From: GMQP-bins7 sp963776565
GTDB taxonomy: Bacteria; Actinomycetota; Thermoleophilia; Gaiellales; Gaiellaceae
Reading direction: 5' to 3'
Assembly: GCA_963776565.1 (NCBI GenBank)
Contig: CAVZNF010000002.1
Span: 450,965 to 514,964, forward strand
DNA: 64,000 bases
The first letter of the stretch is position 1. The number at the start of each line of letters is the position of its first letter. Positions 27,075 through 35,915 of the stretch are shown here, piece by piece. A program made the position numbers and the translations under genes. The notes under the pieces are model-generated. The model made no database searches. It saw only the letters and a program-made list of their open reading frames with translations, and had not been told where the DNA came from.

Positions 27075-28169
27075 ATGACCTCCGGTTCAGCCCAGTCGCC
27101 TCCTACGCACCTCCCGAACGTCCCATACAGACTCACCCGCCTCGGCATCATCATGTCAGGCGACCCGAACGCCCCGTACGAAGTGGAAGGCGTGCTGAAT
27201 CCGGCAACGGCGTGGGGAGCCGACGGTGAGCTCTATCTCTACCCGCGGCTGGTGGCCGAGGGGAACGTCTCACGCGTGGGTAAGGCGCGCGTGGTCTTGG
27301 CCGACGGGGTACCGACCCAGGTGGAGCGGCAGGGCGTCGTTCTGGAACCTGATCGCCCCTGGGAGCACGGCCTTCGGCACGGGGGCGTCGAAGACCCCCG
27401 CATCACCTGGATTCCTTCCCTCGACGTCCACGCCATGACCTACGTCGCGTTCGGACCGTTCGGGCCCCGGCCCGCGGTCGCGATCTCGCGCGATCTGGAG
27501 CGTTGGGAGAGGCTGGGACCGTTCCAGTTCGAGTACGACGACGCCCTCGAGATCGACCTGAATCTCTATCCGAACAAGGACGTCCTGTTCTTCCCGGACG
27601 TCGTCCCGGATCCAGACGGTCGACCGAGCTACGCGGTGATCCATCGTCCGATGTGGGAGTTCTGGTTCACGCAAACGGACGAGGTTGCGACCCTTCCGGC
27701 CGGCACGACCGATTCTCGTGCAAGCATCTGGATCTCGTACATCCCGGAAGCGGATGTGCGGGCGGACATCTCGGCGCTCACTCGCCCGAGAGGACATCGC
27801 TTCGTAGCCGGCTCCCAGTTCGAGTGGGAGAGCCTCAAAGTGGGGGGAGGGCCGCCGCCGACCAGAGTGGACGAGGGCTGGCTCCTGATCCACCACGGCG
27901 TTGCGGGCACGATCAGCGACGACCCGTTCGTGCCGCAGACCGACGTGTTCTACTCGGCAGGAGCGCTGATCCTCAGCGACGCCGATCCGTCGCAGGTCAT
28001 CGCGCGCACGCCTGAGCCGCTCCTCGTGCCCGAGACACTGGATGAGCTTGTCGGCACAGTGGGAAACGTGGTCTTCCCTACGGCGATCGAGTCGATCGAG
28101 GGTACGCGCTACGTCTTCTACGGCATGGCCGACGCGAAGATCGGTGTCGCTCGTCTTGAGCGAACCTAG
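27075..28169 (+). CDS. GH130-family glycoside phosphorylase
   Basis: A 364-residue propeller enzyme. Marks of the family are GVLNPATAWG at blade one, the catalytic region GGVEDPRITW, NKDVLFFPDVV, the phosphate-side IHRPMWEFWF, the loop KVGGGPPPTRVDEGWLLIHHG, and VVFPTAIE. The presence of the Arg/His and GGGPPP elements favours phosphorolysis of a beta-mannoside or similar disaccharide over hydrolysis. ATG 27075 has a strong ribosome site (gaagga) and gives the normal length. No signal peptide, so it works on imported sugar. Confidence 0.87.
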   Translation: MTSGSAQSPPTHLPNVPYRLTRLGIIMSGDPNAPYEVEGVLNPATAWGADGELYLYPRLVAEGNVSRVGKARVVLADGVPTQVERQGVVLEPDRPWEHGLRHGGVEDPRITWIPSLDVHAMTYVAFGPFGPRPAVAISRDLERWERLGPFQFEYDDALEIDLNLYPNKDVLFFPDVVPDPDGRPSYAVIHRPMWEFWFTQTDEVATLPAGTTDSRASIWISYIPEADVRADISALTRPRGHRFVAGSQFEWESLKVGGGPPPTRVDEGWLLIHHGVAGTISDDPFVPQTDVFYSAGALILSDADPSQVIARTPEPLLVPETLDELVGTVGNVVFPTAIESIEGTRYVFYGMADAKIGVARLERT

Positions 28170-28284
28170 TCCTGCGCGGAGTCGCTACCGGTCCGTCGTA
28201 GGTCGACGATCGCGTAAGGGGCCGTCGAGACAGGAGGCACAGCGTCGTTCTCCACTTGCGCGACTCCGCGAAGAGGGATAAGTT

Positions 28285-28318
28285 CCTCTCACGCCATATG
28301 GCATACCATTATACCGAG
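28285..28318. promoter_or_regulatory. AT-rich palindromic element upstream of dehydrogenase operon
   Basis: An AT-rich island in GC-rich surroundings: the palindrome gccatatggc (28293-28302) is followed by ataccattatacc, which contains TATAAT when read on the minus strand. It could be a promoter or repressor site for the operon beginning at 28370. Confidence 0.35.
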
Positions 28319-28369
28319 TTGGCGAGCATCGACGGGCGCCGCGTCGAACAAGCCCCGGATGAGGTTGCC

Positions 28370-29473
28370 ATGCAGCCCGTAGCTGGGCAAGGCGCGCCTT
28401 CGACAGCTCTTCACCCTTCGCGCGTCAGCCCCCCGGCGTGCGTGGCGGTAGCGGGTGCCGGGGGCTTCGGTCAGTTCTGCCTCGAGGCGTACCGGCAGAC
28501 CGGTGACATTTCAGTCGCGGCAGTGGCGGATCCGAATCTGGCCGGGAGCGCGCCTCTGACACACCCGGAGCTATCCATCACGGCGGATTGGCGGAATCTC
28601 CTCGACGTTCCGACGATCGAGGTGATTCACCTCGCCACGCCACCCCTCCTCCGGGCGGAAATTGCCGTTCCGGCTCTGAAAGCCGGGAAGAGCGTGTTTT
28701 GCGAGAAGCCGCTGGCCCTCTCTCTCCGCGAAGCAGACGAGATGCTCGACGCTGCGCGCCTCGCCGGCCGCAGCGTGGGCGTGGACTACGTTCTCCGTCA
28801 TCATCCCGCGTTCGAGTTCGTTGCTCGGCTATCTGCTTCTGCGCTCCTTGGACCGTTGCGGACGTTCTCGCTCCAAAACTTCGCACAGGTCCTGCCCGGC
28901 GATCACTGGATGTGGGATACAGACAAGAGCGGAGGCATCCTGGTAGAGCACGGCGTCCATTTCTTCGATGCATATGGGCAGATTGCCGGCGCTCCGGAGG
29001 AAGTCCAGGGCAGTGCGCCACGGAAAGAAGCGGTTGAGGTGACCGTCCGATATGTGAGTGGTGCGATCGGCCGCTTCTATCATGAGTTCGCGTGGCCGCA
29101 GAAGGTGGAGCGCACCCACGGAATCATGTTTTTCGAGCATGGCTACGTCGAGATCGACGGTTGGATTCCTGAGCGGGTGCACGGTAGAGTGGACGTACCA
29201 GCAGCGGCGTTCGAGGCTGTCGTCCGGCCCCTGTGCCCCTCAGTTGAGGTGCGCGAGGATTCTGGTGCCATCTCTTTCGACGTTCGGTTTCCAGATCGCC
29301 AAGCCGCCTACCGGTCCGCAATCGTCGACGGGATGCGCGACCTCATTACGAAACACCGTGGGCCGAGCCATCGCATGGTCGTCTCCGCGCACGACGCCCG
29401 CGACAGTTTATCTCTGGCGCTAGTGGCTCGGCGCGCTGTCGAAACAGGAGGGCGCGAGCGATTATCCCGCTGA
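28370..29473 (+). CDS. Gfo/Idh/MocA family oxidoreductase
   Basis: NAD(P)-dependent sugar dehydrogenase, about 367 residues from ATG 28370. The dinucleotide motif is CVAVAGAGGFGQF, the catalytic-lysine motif is VFCEKPLALS, and the C-terminal domain begins near HHPAFEFVARL. ATG 28370 is preferred because ggatgagg lies 6 bases upstream; an in-frame ATG at 28298 has no ribosome site and sits inside the AT-rich element. It heads a plus-strand run through the binding protein, permeases and ROK kinase. The substrate is probably a sugar released in this pathway. Confidence 0.88.
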   Translation: MQPVAGQGAPSTALHPSRVSPPACVAVAGAGGFGQFCLEAYRQTGDISVAAVADPNLAGSAPLTHPELSITADWRNLLDVPTIEVIHLATPPLLRAEIAVPALKAGKSVFCEKPLALSLREADEMLDAARLAGRSVGVDYVLRHHPAFEFVARLSASALLGPLRTFSLQNFAQVLPGDHWMWDTDKSGGILVEHGVHFFDAYGQIAGAPEEVQGSAPRKEAVEVTVRYVSGAIGRFYHEFAWPQKVERTHGIMFFEHGYVEIDGWIPERVHGRVDVPAAAFEAVVRPLCPSVEVREDSGAISFDVRFPDRQAAYRSAIVDGMRDLITKHRGPSHRMVVSAHDARDSLSLALVARRAVETGGRERLSR

Positions 29474-29583
29474 GCGCGGGGTTTCAGGATCGGAGACAAG
29501 AGATAAGGAGCAGCAAGCGGACTGAGGCAGCAGACTTCATTTGAGGACAGGCGAAGAGCCAACAAAGCGAGGAGGAGATTGAA

Positions 29584-30945
29584 GTGAAGAAGCGATGGAT
29601 TGTGTTGTTGGGGGCGGCTCTGGTGGTTTCGTCCATGGTTGGTGCCCAGAGCGTGTTGGCACGCGGCCATTCGGCAAAACTATCCGGATCAGCCGCGCAG
29701 AAGATTCTCCGCTGCACTGCCAAGGGCAGCGTCACGTACATGTACTGGGGTGACAGCGGGGACAACGCTGCCCATAAGTCGAGCATCGCGGTCGCCGAGA
29801 AGAAATGCCCGGGCCTGCACGTGAACCCGATCTGGGATTCGGGGAACTACGACACCGATCTGGCCACGAAGATTGGCTCCGGTAATGCTCCGGATCTCTT
29901 CCAGCTCGACGCCTCGAAGCGCATTCCGCAGTATGTGAGCCTAGGCGCCCTCGCACCCCTGGACAAATTTGTGAAGCAGCAGAAGGTCGACCTGGCCGGG
30001 ACCTACTGGCCGCAGTGCGTGAACGAACTGACGTACAAGGGTCATGTGTACGGCCTGCCGCGCACTTGCAGCAACCAGAGCCTGCTCTTCTACAACAAGG
30101 AGATGTTCCGAGCCAAAGGGGTGGCATTCCCGACGAACAACTGGACGTACACCGACATGGCAAAGGCAGCCCAACAGCTGTCCGGAACCTACTCCTTGCC
30201 GCATGACGAGACGTCTCAGTTGCGGTTCGGCATGGCCTTCAACACCGACGACTTCCGCACCGAGCAGTTCATGTGGGGCTGGGGCGGTGACTGGCTAAAC
30301 AGCACGCTCAGCCAGTGCACGATGACTAGCCCGGCGGCTCGGGCGGGTCTGCAGTTCCTGCACGACATCGCGTACACGTACCACGGTATGCCTACCGCGG
30401 CGCAGGCCAGCGGCCTTCCGGACTACTTCGGCGGATTCCAGAAGGAACGCTATGCCATGGCGTTCATGGGTCCGTGGGCGCTCAACTATGCCTTCGGCAA
30501 GAAGCCGGGCGGTCAACCGCAAGTCAACTTCGATTGGGCCGCGGTTCTGACGCCGAAAGGGCCGAAGTCTCGCCAGGCGGTGATGGCCTCAACCGGACTG
30601 GTGATCGCAAAGAACTCCCCTCACAAGAATGCGGCATTCTGGCTGGCTCGCTTCGATAGCGTCGGCATCGGTGCGGTGTTGGTCGGCGCCTACGGCGTCG
30701 ACATGCCGGGAGCGAAGGCGCTCTGGACCCACCCGGCGATTGTAAGCGAGTACGGCAAGTCGCTCCTGGCCACGATCAGGAAGAGCAATGCGACCGGCCG
30801 TTACCCGAAGCTGGTGCCACAGTACGACAAATTCTGGAACGTCATCAGTACCGACCTGCAGCCCTTCTGGCAGAACCAGGCGTCGGTTCAACAGGTGACA
30901 GCAAAAGCCTGCGCCGATGTCACCAGCCAGGGGCTACTGCGCTAG
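29584..30945 (+). CDS. Sugar ABC transporter substrate-binding protein
   Basis: A 453-residue family-1 extracellular solute-binding protein. Signal peptide: KKRWIVLLGAALVVSSMVG, cleaved near VLARG; no lipobox cysteine is evident. Family phrases are VTYMYWGDSGDN, APDLFQLDASKRIPQYV, FMGPWALNYAFGK and STGLVIAKNSPHKNAAFWL. GTG 29584 has a strong gaggagga site. It delivers an oligosaccharide to the two permeases downstream and is separated from them by a large hairpin at 30954-31030. Confidence 0.92.
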   Translation: MKKRWIVLLGAALVVSSMVGAQSVLARGHSAKLSGSAAQKILRCTAKGSVTYMYWGDSGDNAAHKSSIAVAEKKCPGLHVNPIWDSGNYDTDLATKIGSGNAPDLFQLDASKRIPQYVSLGALAPLDKFVKQQKVDLAGTYWPQCVNELTYKGHVYGLPRTCSNQSLLFYNKEMFRAKGVAFPTNNWTYTDMAKAAQQLSGTYSLPHDETSQLRFGMAFNTDDFRTEQFMWGWGGDWLNSTLSQCTMTSPAARAGLQFLHDIAYTYHGMPTAAQASGLPDYFGGFQKERYAMAFMGPWALNYAFGKKPGGQPQVNFDWAAVLTPKGPKSRQAVMASTGLVIAKNSPHKNAAFWLARFDSVGIGAVLVGAYGVDMPGAKALWTHPAIVSEYGKSLLATIRKSNATGRYPKLVPQYDKFWNVISTDLQPFWQNQASVQQVTAKACADVTSQGLLR

Positions 30946-30953
30946 CCACAGTA

Positions 30954-31030
30954 ACTGCCGAGGGCGGGCCCCCCGGCGGCGCCACCACCTGCTGATGCAG
31001 GTAGCGCCGCCTAGGCCCGCCCTCGGCAGT
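30954..31030 (+). terminator. Large nested hairpin between binding-protein and permease genes
   Basis: A 17-bp perfect outer stem (actgccgagggcgggcc / ggcccgccctcggcagt) encloses inner pairings ggcggcgc/gcgccgcc and acctgc/gcaggt, nine bases after the binding-protein stop. No U-tract. It probably stabilises the upstream message and attenuates the permeases. Confidence 0.75.
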
Positions 31031-31075
31031 TCGAGCGGCGCGTGAACACAGCCGAGAGATTGGAGGAGATAGCGC

Positions 31076-32071
31076 ATGTCGGCAGCAGAGACGGCGCCAC
31101 GGAAAGGCGGCTGGGCGCGCCGGTGGTCGCGCCGGTGGTCGCGGTCTCGCGAGGCGCGCTGGGGAGTCGGTCTGACCTCTATTTGGCTGGTCGGGTTTCT
31201 GGCATTTGCGGCGGTCCCGCTTGCGATGTCGGTCTACATCAGCTTCACCGACTGGGCGCCGATCTCCGGACCCTTCTGGGACGCCGACACCATCGGGCTC
31301 AAGAATTATCACACCTTTCTCACCGACCGCGTGTACTGGCATTCAGTGTTCAACACGATCTACTACGCGGTTGGCAGTGTCGGTGTGGTCAATTTGGTAG
31401 CGCTGCCCATGGCCTTGCTGCTCAATCAGGCGCTGAGGGGTTTGAATTTCTTTCGGACGGTCTTCTACATGCCGGCAATCCTGCCGGCGGTTGCGGTCGT
31501 TCTCGTCTTCAGGCTGATCCTTTTCCCGGGAACCGGACTCGTCAGCTGGATACTCACCAAGGTCGGCGCTCAGTGCGACACCAGCCAGGTTACGTGCAAC
31601 CCAGTCGACTGGCTTAATAATCCGAGGCTGACCATGCCGGCCGTCATCCTGGTTTCGGCCTGGGGTGTCGGGGCGACACTCCTGATTTACCTGGCGGGCC
31701 TTCAGGGCATCGACCAGGCACTCTATGAGGCTGGCGCGGTTGATGGTACTAGGAGCTGGTCCCAGTTCCGGTACATCACCCTGCCCCTCCTGACTCCTGC
31801 CATCTTCTTCAACATCATCGTCGGACTCATCGGGGCATTCCAGGAGTTCACCAAGCTGGTGATCTTCGCCGGTGGCGCGACCGCCACCGGGGGTCCCCAG
31901 CAATCGCTTCTGACGACCTTCTGGTACGTCTACGTCGAAGGCTTCGACTATTACCACATGGGACTGGCAACGGCTATGGCCTTCGGTCTTTTTGTCCTCA
32001 TCCTCATCTTCACGGCGCTGAACTTTCTCGGCCAGAAACGGTGGGTGTTCTATCAGGAGGAGCGTCGCTGA
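31076..32071 (+). CDS. Sugar ABC transporter permease (MalF/UgpA type)
   Basis: A 331-residue inner-membrane permease with about six spans. A basic N-terminus (RRWSRRWSRSREARWG) precedes the first span (SIWLVGFLAFAAVPLAM). The ATPase-docking loop is YEAGAVDGTRSWSQFRYITLP. A periplasmic loop with two cysteines (CDTSQVTC) could be disulphide-bonded, which is unusual for the family. The stop shares a base with the next ATG (TGATG), so the two permeases are coupled. Confidence 0.92.
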   Translation: MSAAETAPRKGGWARRWSRRWSRSREARWGVGLTSIWLVGFLAFAAVPLAMSVYISFTDWAPISGPFWDADTIGLKNYHTFLTDRVYWHSVFNTIYYAVGSVGVVNLVALPMALLLNQALRGLNFFRTVFYMPAILPAVAVVLVFRLILFPGTGLVSWILTKVGAQCDTSQVTCNPVDWLNNPRLTMPAVILVSAWGVGATLLIYLAGLQGIDQALYEAGAVDGTRSWSQFRYITLPLLTPAIFFNIIVGLIGAFQEFTKLVIFAGGATATGGPQQSLLTTFWYVYVEGFDYYHMGLATAMAFGLFVLILIFTALNFLGQKRWVFYQEERR

Positions 32072-33033
32072 TGAGCACCGGACTCGAGCACACGCCACCA
32101 GTCCCGGCGACCGCACTTCCTGACGGTGTGCTGAAACCAACCCGCCGTCGCCCGGTGCTGCCTGCGCGTGGTTTTGGCTCGAAGCTGGCGGCCTACGTTG
32201 TTGTCGTGCTCATCTCGATCGTCTCGCTGTTCCCCCTGTACTGGATGGTCGAGAACTCTCTCCGCACCGCCGTGGACGCAGGGGCCAACGTCACCTTGGT
32301 GCCGAAGCTGCCGTTGCAGTGGTCCAACTACTCGACCATGTGGAACTACCTGCCGTACCCCATGAGCACCTTCCTGGTCAACAGCTTCGTCCTGGCAGGG
32401 CTGGTCACGCTCGGGACAGTGATCTCCAGCGCGCTGATCGCGTATGGCTTCGCTCGCTTCCGCTTCCCCGGTCGCCAAGTCTTTTTCGCCGTGATCATCA
32501 GCACCATGATGATCCCGTACGCAGTCATGATGATCCCGCAGTACGCACTCTTCATCAACTTCTTCCACTGGGGCAGCGGCGGCTCGCTCTTCGGCTACCA
32601 CAACCTCTTCCAGTTCCTGCCTCAGATCGTGCCTGCGTTCTTCGGCTCGCCGATCTTCATCTTTCTGCTACGTCAGTTCATCAGAGGGATTCCATACTCT
32701 CTGGACGAGGCGGCCATGGTCGACGGCGCCGGGCCGCTACGGATCTTCTGGACGATCATCCTTCCCGAGCTCCGGCCCGCGCTCGCCGCCGTGGCGGTTC
32801 TGACCTTCATCGGCAAGTGGAACGACTTTCTCGGGCCGTTGATCTACCTCCAGGATCCACACAACTGGACCATGGAGCTGGCGCTCAACGGTTTCGTGGG
32901 TCGTTACGGCACCTCATATCTCAATCTGCAGATGGCGGCTTCCGTGATCGCCATTGCGCCCATCGTGTTCGTCTACTTCATCGCCTCGCGACAGATCATC
33001 CAAGGCGTCACTCTGAGCGGCGTCAAGGGCTGA
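32071..33033 (+). CDS. Sugar ABC transporter permease (MalG/UgpE type)
   Basis: A 320-residue permease with six spans. After a 38-residue cytoplasmic leader come AAYVVVVLISIVSLFPLYWM, the typical NSFVLAGLVTLGTVISSALIAYGFARF, and the docking loop LDEAAMVDGAGPLRIFWTIILPE. The C-terminal FIASRQIIQGVTLSGVKG is the common ending of this family. ATG 32071 overlaps the MalF-type stop. It forms the importer with the upstream permease and the binding protein, probably powered by the ATPase at 23042. Confidence 0.93.
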   Translation: MSTGLEHTPPVPATALPDGVLKPTRRRPVLPARGFGSKLAAYVVVVLISIVSLFPLYWMVENSLRTAVDAGANVTLVPKLPLQWSNYSTMWNYLPYPMSTFLVNSFVLAGLVTLGTVISSALIAYGFARFRFPGRQVFFAVIISTMMIPYAVMMIPQYALFINFFHWGSGGSLFGYHNLFQFLPQIVPAFFGSPIFIFLLRQFIRGIPYSLDEAAMVDGAGPLRIFWTIILPELRPALAAVAVLTFIGKWNDFLGPLIYLQDPHNWTMELALNGFVGRYGTSYLNLQMAASVIAIAPIVFVYFIASRQIIQGVTLSGVKG

Positions 33034-33061
33034 GCGTGGCGCGTGCACGTTGACGGTTGAA

Positions 33062-34240
33062 ATGGAGCAGGCGCGCGTGCTACCCCGCATCGGCAGGTCT
33101 CGAGCCACCTTGCTCCTCGTTGCAGCGGCGCTCATCGGCCTGACCGGGGCGTTCTTCGTTGCACGGAGCGCCGACAGACAGAGCCATGATGCGCGTCCGC
33201 AGCACGGCGGCCAGGCTGTGCAGACAACACGAGAGCGGCCCGGCTCCTGGACAGCGGCGGCTCCTCTGCCGGTTCCGGAGGTGTCGCAAGCCGCACTCCT
33301 CCTCGTCAACGGCGATGTGTTGATGACGGGTGGGGAGGACGTGAAGGACGGCCGTCCGACCAATGTGGTGCAGCGATATCACACTTCCGCCGGAACGTGG
33401 TCGACCGTGGCCGCGATGCGGCAAGGCCGCATCGGCCACACGGTGACCCTGCTCAAGGACGGCCGTGTTCTTGCCGTGGGCGGCCTGGGGAAGAAACTCG
33501 AGCCGCTCAGGTCGGTCGAGATCTATGACCCGGTTCGCGACAAGTGGGCTTCAACGGCGCAACTACCGGACGTTCGGTTTTCGCAGACTGCCACGCTGCT
33601 TCCCGACGGCCGCGTCCTGGTGGTGGGCGGGATCGTCCATGGCGCGATCTCCCGCAGTGTTCTCATCTTCGATCCGCGCAAGCCTGCATGGCGAGCAGGT
33701 CCGCCGACGCTCTCTCCGCATGCGCAGCAGGATGCGCTGGCTCTTCCCGACGGGCGAGTTCTGATCGCCGGGGGTTACCGCGGCGGGGCAGAGGTCTACG
33801 ACTCGAGGGCCGGCAAATGGACGGCGGTGGGAGGTCCTGACGTCCTCGCCCATCCGATTCTTGCCTCCCTGCGAAACGGGCATGTTCTGCTCGCGACGGG
33901 TGTCGACAACGCGGGACAGGCCTTCAACTCCGCCAGCCTCTTCGATCCGAAGACGAACCGCTGGAGGTCGGCTGCACCGATGGCCACCGGGCGGGACTCT
34001 CCCAGCGGTGCGGAACTGCGCGATGGCCGCGTCCTGGTTGCAGGCGGAGCGGCGAACCGGCACGTGCTGCGATCGGCCGAGGTGTACGACGGTCAGAGCA
34101 ACCGATGGGCGCGCGCAGCCCCCATGCGTCAGGCACGATCCGCGGCGTCAGCCCTCTTGCTGCGGAACGGAAACGTGCTCGTCTGTGGCGGCTCCTGGTA
34201 CGGCACCGTCCTGAGTAGCTGCGAGCTCTACCACCCCTGA
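33062..34240 (+). CDS. Membrane-anchored Kelch-repeat propeller protein
   Basis: About 392 residues. A single N-terminal span (LLLVAAALIGLTGAFFVA) anchors or exports the protein. Seven Kelch-like blades follow, each ending in a hydrophobic-Gly pair: LLVNGDVLMTGG, LLKDGRVLAVGG, LLPDGRVLVVGG, ALPDGRVLIAGG, SLRNGHVLLATG, ELRDGRVLVAGG and LLRNGNVLVCGG. The result would be a seven-bladed extracytoplasmic propeller, possibly binding polysaccharide. ATG 33062 is used; TTG 33050 is also open. Its stop shares a base with the next start (TGATG), tying it to the operon. Confidence 0.85.
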   Translation: MEQARVLPRIGRSRATLLLVAAALIGLTGAFFVARSADRQSHDARPQHGGQAVQTTRERPGSWTAAAPLPVPEVSQAALLLVNGDVLMTGGEDVKDGRPTNVVQRYHTSAGTWSTVAAMRQGRIGHTVTLLKDGRVLAVGGLGKKLEPLRSVEIYDPVRDKWASTAQLPDVRFSQTATLLPDGRVLVVGGIVHGAISRSVLIFDPRKPAWRAGPPTLSPHAQQDALALPDGRVLIAGGYRGGAEVYDSRAGKWTAVGGPDVLAHPILASLRNGHVLLATGVDNAGQAFNSASLFDPKTNRWRSAAPMATGRDSPSGAELRDGRVLVAGGAANRHVLRSAEVYDGQSNRWARAAPMRQARSAASALLLRNGNVLVCGGSWYGTVLSSCELYHP

Positions 34241-34950
34241 TGCGCCTCGGACTCCGGGCTGTTGGATCAGCTTGTTATCAGGTCTTCTCGCACTTCACCG
34301 TGTCGTTCGCCGGCAACCTACTCGCCATGCTGCTCTCGCTTCCAATCGTCCTGGTATTGATCGTCGTGGCGTTCGTTGTTCACTCGCTGAGTGTGGTACC
34401 GCTGGGCATCGCCATCCTCGTCGGTGCGTTGCCCAATCCGGCGTGCATGGGACTCCAGACACTCGCGCGAGAGCTCGCCCGCGGTGACAGCCTGAATCTC
34501 GGCGAACAGTGGCAGGCACTCCGCACCTACTGGAGGGTGAGCCTTAGAGCGTGGCTGATCGCTGCGGCAATCACCATCACCTGCGCGCTCAATGTGGCGT
34601 TTTGGGCAGCACAGGCCGCGGACCCCGCTACGAGCTTGCACGCCGTCGCCGCGCCGCTGTCCCTGGTCTGGGCTCTCATCCTGCTCTTCTGGCTCGGAGT
34701 CCATCTGTATGTAGCTCCGCTGCTTGTCGCCCAGGCAGAGGCACGTGTGCTCCTCGCCTACCGAAACGCCGCCGTGATCATGCTGTCGAGACCGGTTGCC
34801 AGCTGGACAGTCATCCTCATCTGGCTGGGTGTGCTGGTCTTCACATCCGCCACGGCACTGGCGACCATCATCGGCCTGGCTTTGGCCGTGTGCATCCAGC
34901 AGAACACATTCAGGGTCTTTCTTCCCAACGTTCTACCAGCGCAGGGATAA
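34240..34950 (+). CDS. DUF624-like membrane protein
   Basis: A 236-residue membrane protein with five or six spans (AGNLLAMLLSLPIVLVLIVV, LVWALILLFWLGVHLYVAPL, VASWTVILIWLGVLVFTS). It resembles the DUF624/YesL family, which is often encoded beside MalFG-type sugar importers and may help assemble or regulate them. ATG 34240 overlaps the Kelch gene stop. Lies between the Kelch and ROK kinase genes in the same transcription unit. Confidence 0.7.
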   Translation: MRLGLRAVGSACYQVFSHFTVSFAGNLLAMLLSLPIVLVLIVVAFVVHSLSVVPLGIAILVGALPNPACMGLQTLARELARGDSLNLGEQWQALRTYWRVSLRAWLIAAAITITCALNVAFWAAQAADPATSLHAVAAPLSLVWALILLFWLGVHLYVAPLLVAQAEARVLLAYRNAAVIMLSRPVASWTVILIWLGVLVFTSATALATIIGLALAVCIQQNTFRVFLPNVLPAQG

Positions 34951-35042
34951 GCGTCTTGGGTCAGCTGCAGCCGGCAAACACGAAGATGCTCACCGATCCT
35001 CTCGACCCGGACTGCGCGCCGGCAGAGGCGTCCGACTCAACC

Positions 35043-35915
35043 ATGTTCGGCGGCGTCGAGGCCGGTGGAACGAAGTGGGTGTGCGCCAAGGGCACCGGCC
35101 CACGCAATCTCACCGAGCTCAAGGTCATCCGGACGACGACGACGACGGAGACGCTCGGTCGCGTCGTCGAGTTCTTCAAGCGCGACGGTGTCCGCGTTGC
35201 CGCCCTCGGCGTCGGCTCCTTCGGGCCAGTCGATCTGCGAGTCGGATCGGAGACGTTCGGCTGGATCACAAAGACCGCGAAATCGGGTTGGAGCAACACC
35301 AACGTCGTCGGCGCGCTCAGCGAGGAGCTCGACATCCCCGTTGCCTTCGACACCGATGTGAACGCGGCAGCGCTTGCCGAGCAGCGCTGGGGCGCCGCTC
35401 GGGGGCTGTCGAACTTCATCTACATCACCGTGGGCACGGGCATCGGCGCCGGCATCGTGCTCAATGGCCGACCCGTCCACGGGCTTGCGCACCCCGAGTT
35501 CGGCCACATCCTCATCCCGCATGACAGCGACGATCCGTTCCCCGGCTCCTGTCCGTTCCATCGTGACTGCCTCGAGGGCGTGGCCTCCGGCGAAGCGCTG
35601 CGCGCTCGCTACGGCAAGCCGGCCGAACAGCTCGATGATCAGGCCGCCTGGGCGCTCGAGGCACGCTACCTTGCGATCGGGATCATGAATGCCGTCCTCA
35701 CGGTTTCGCCGGAGCGCGTGGTACTCGGTGGCGGTGTGGTCAAGAAGCCCGGCCTGCTGCCGATCGTCCGGACTCAGGTGAAAGAGCTCATGAGCGGCTA
35801 CAACGACGTCGGCAGTATGGACCAGTTCATCGTCCCGCCGGACCTCGGCGATCACGCCGGCGTCCTCGGTGCGATCCACCTCGCAATGGCAGCACACCGC
35901 GGATTGGCGAAGTGA
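35043..35915 (+). CDS. ROK-family sugar kinase (fructokinase-like)
   Basis: A 290-residue kinase. The phosphate motif GGVEAGGTKWVCAKG is at the N-terminus, the catalytic Asp is in FDTDVNAAALAE, and the adenosine-side glycines in TVGTGIGAGIVLNG. A zinc site is suggested by His in GHILIPHD and the Cys/His set in GSCPFHRDC, as in bacterial fructokinases of this family. It would phosphorylate a hexose such as fructose or mannose freed in the cytosol. ATG 35043 is chosen; ATG 34986 adds 19 residues. The stop overlaps the next start (GTGA). Confidence 0.9.
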   Translation: MFGGVEAGGTKWVCAKGTGPRNLTELKVIRTTTTTETLGRVVEFFKRDGVRVAALGVGSFGPVDLRVGSETFGWITKTAKSGWSNTNVVGALSEELDIPVAFDTDVNAAALAEQRWGAARGLSNFIYITVGTGIGAGIVLNGRPVHGLAHPEFGHILIPHDSDDPFPGSCPFHRDCLEGVASGEALRARYGKPAEQLDDQAAWALEARYLAIGIMNAVLTVSPERVVLGGGVVKKPGLLPIVRTQVKELMSGYNDVGSMDQFIVPPDLGDHAGVLGAIHLAMAAHRGLAK

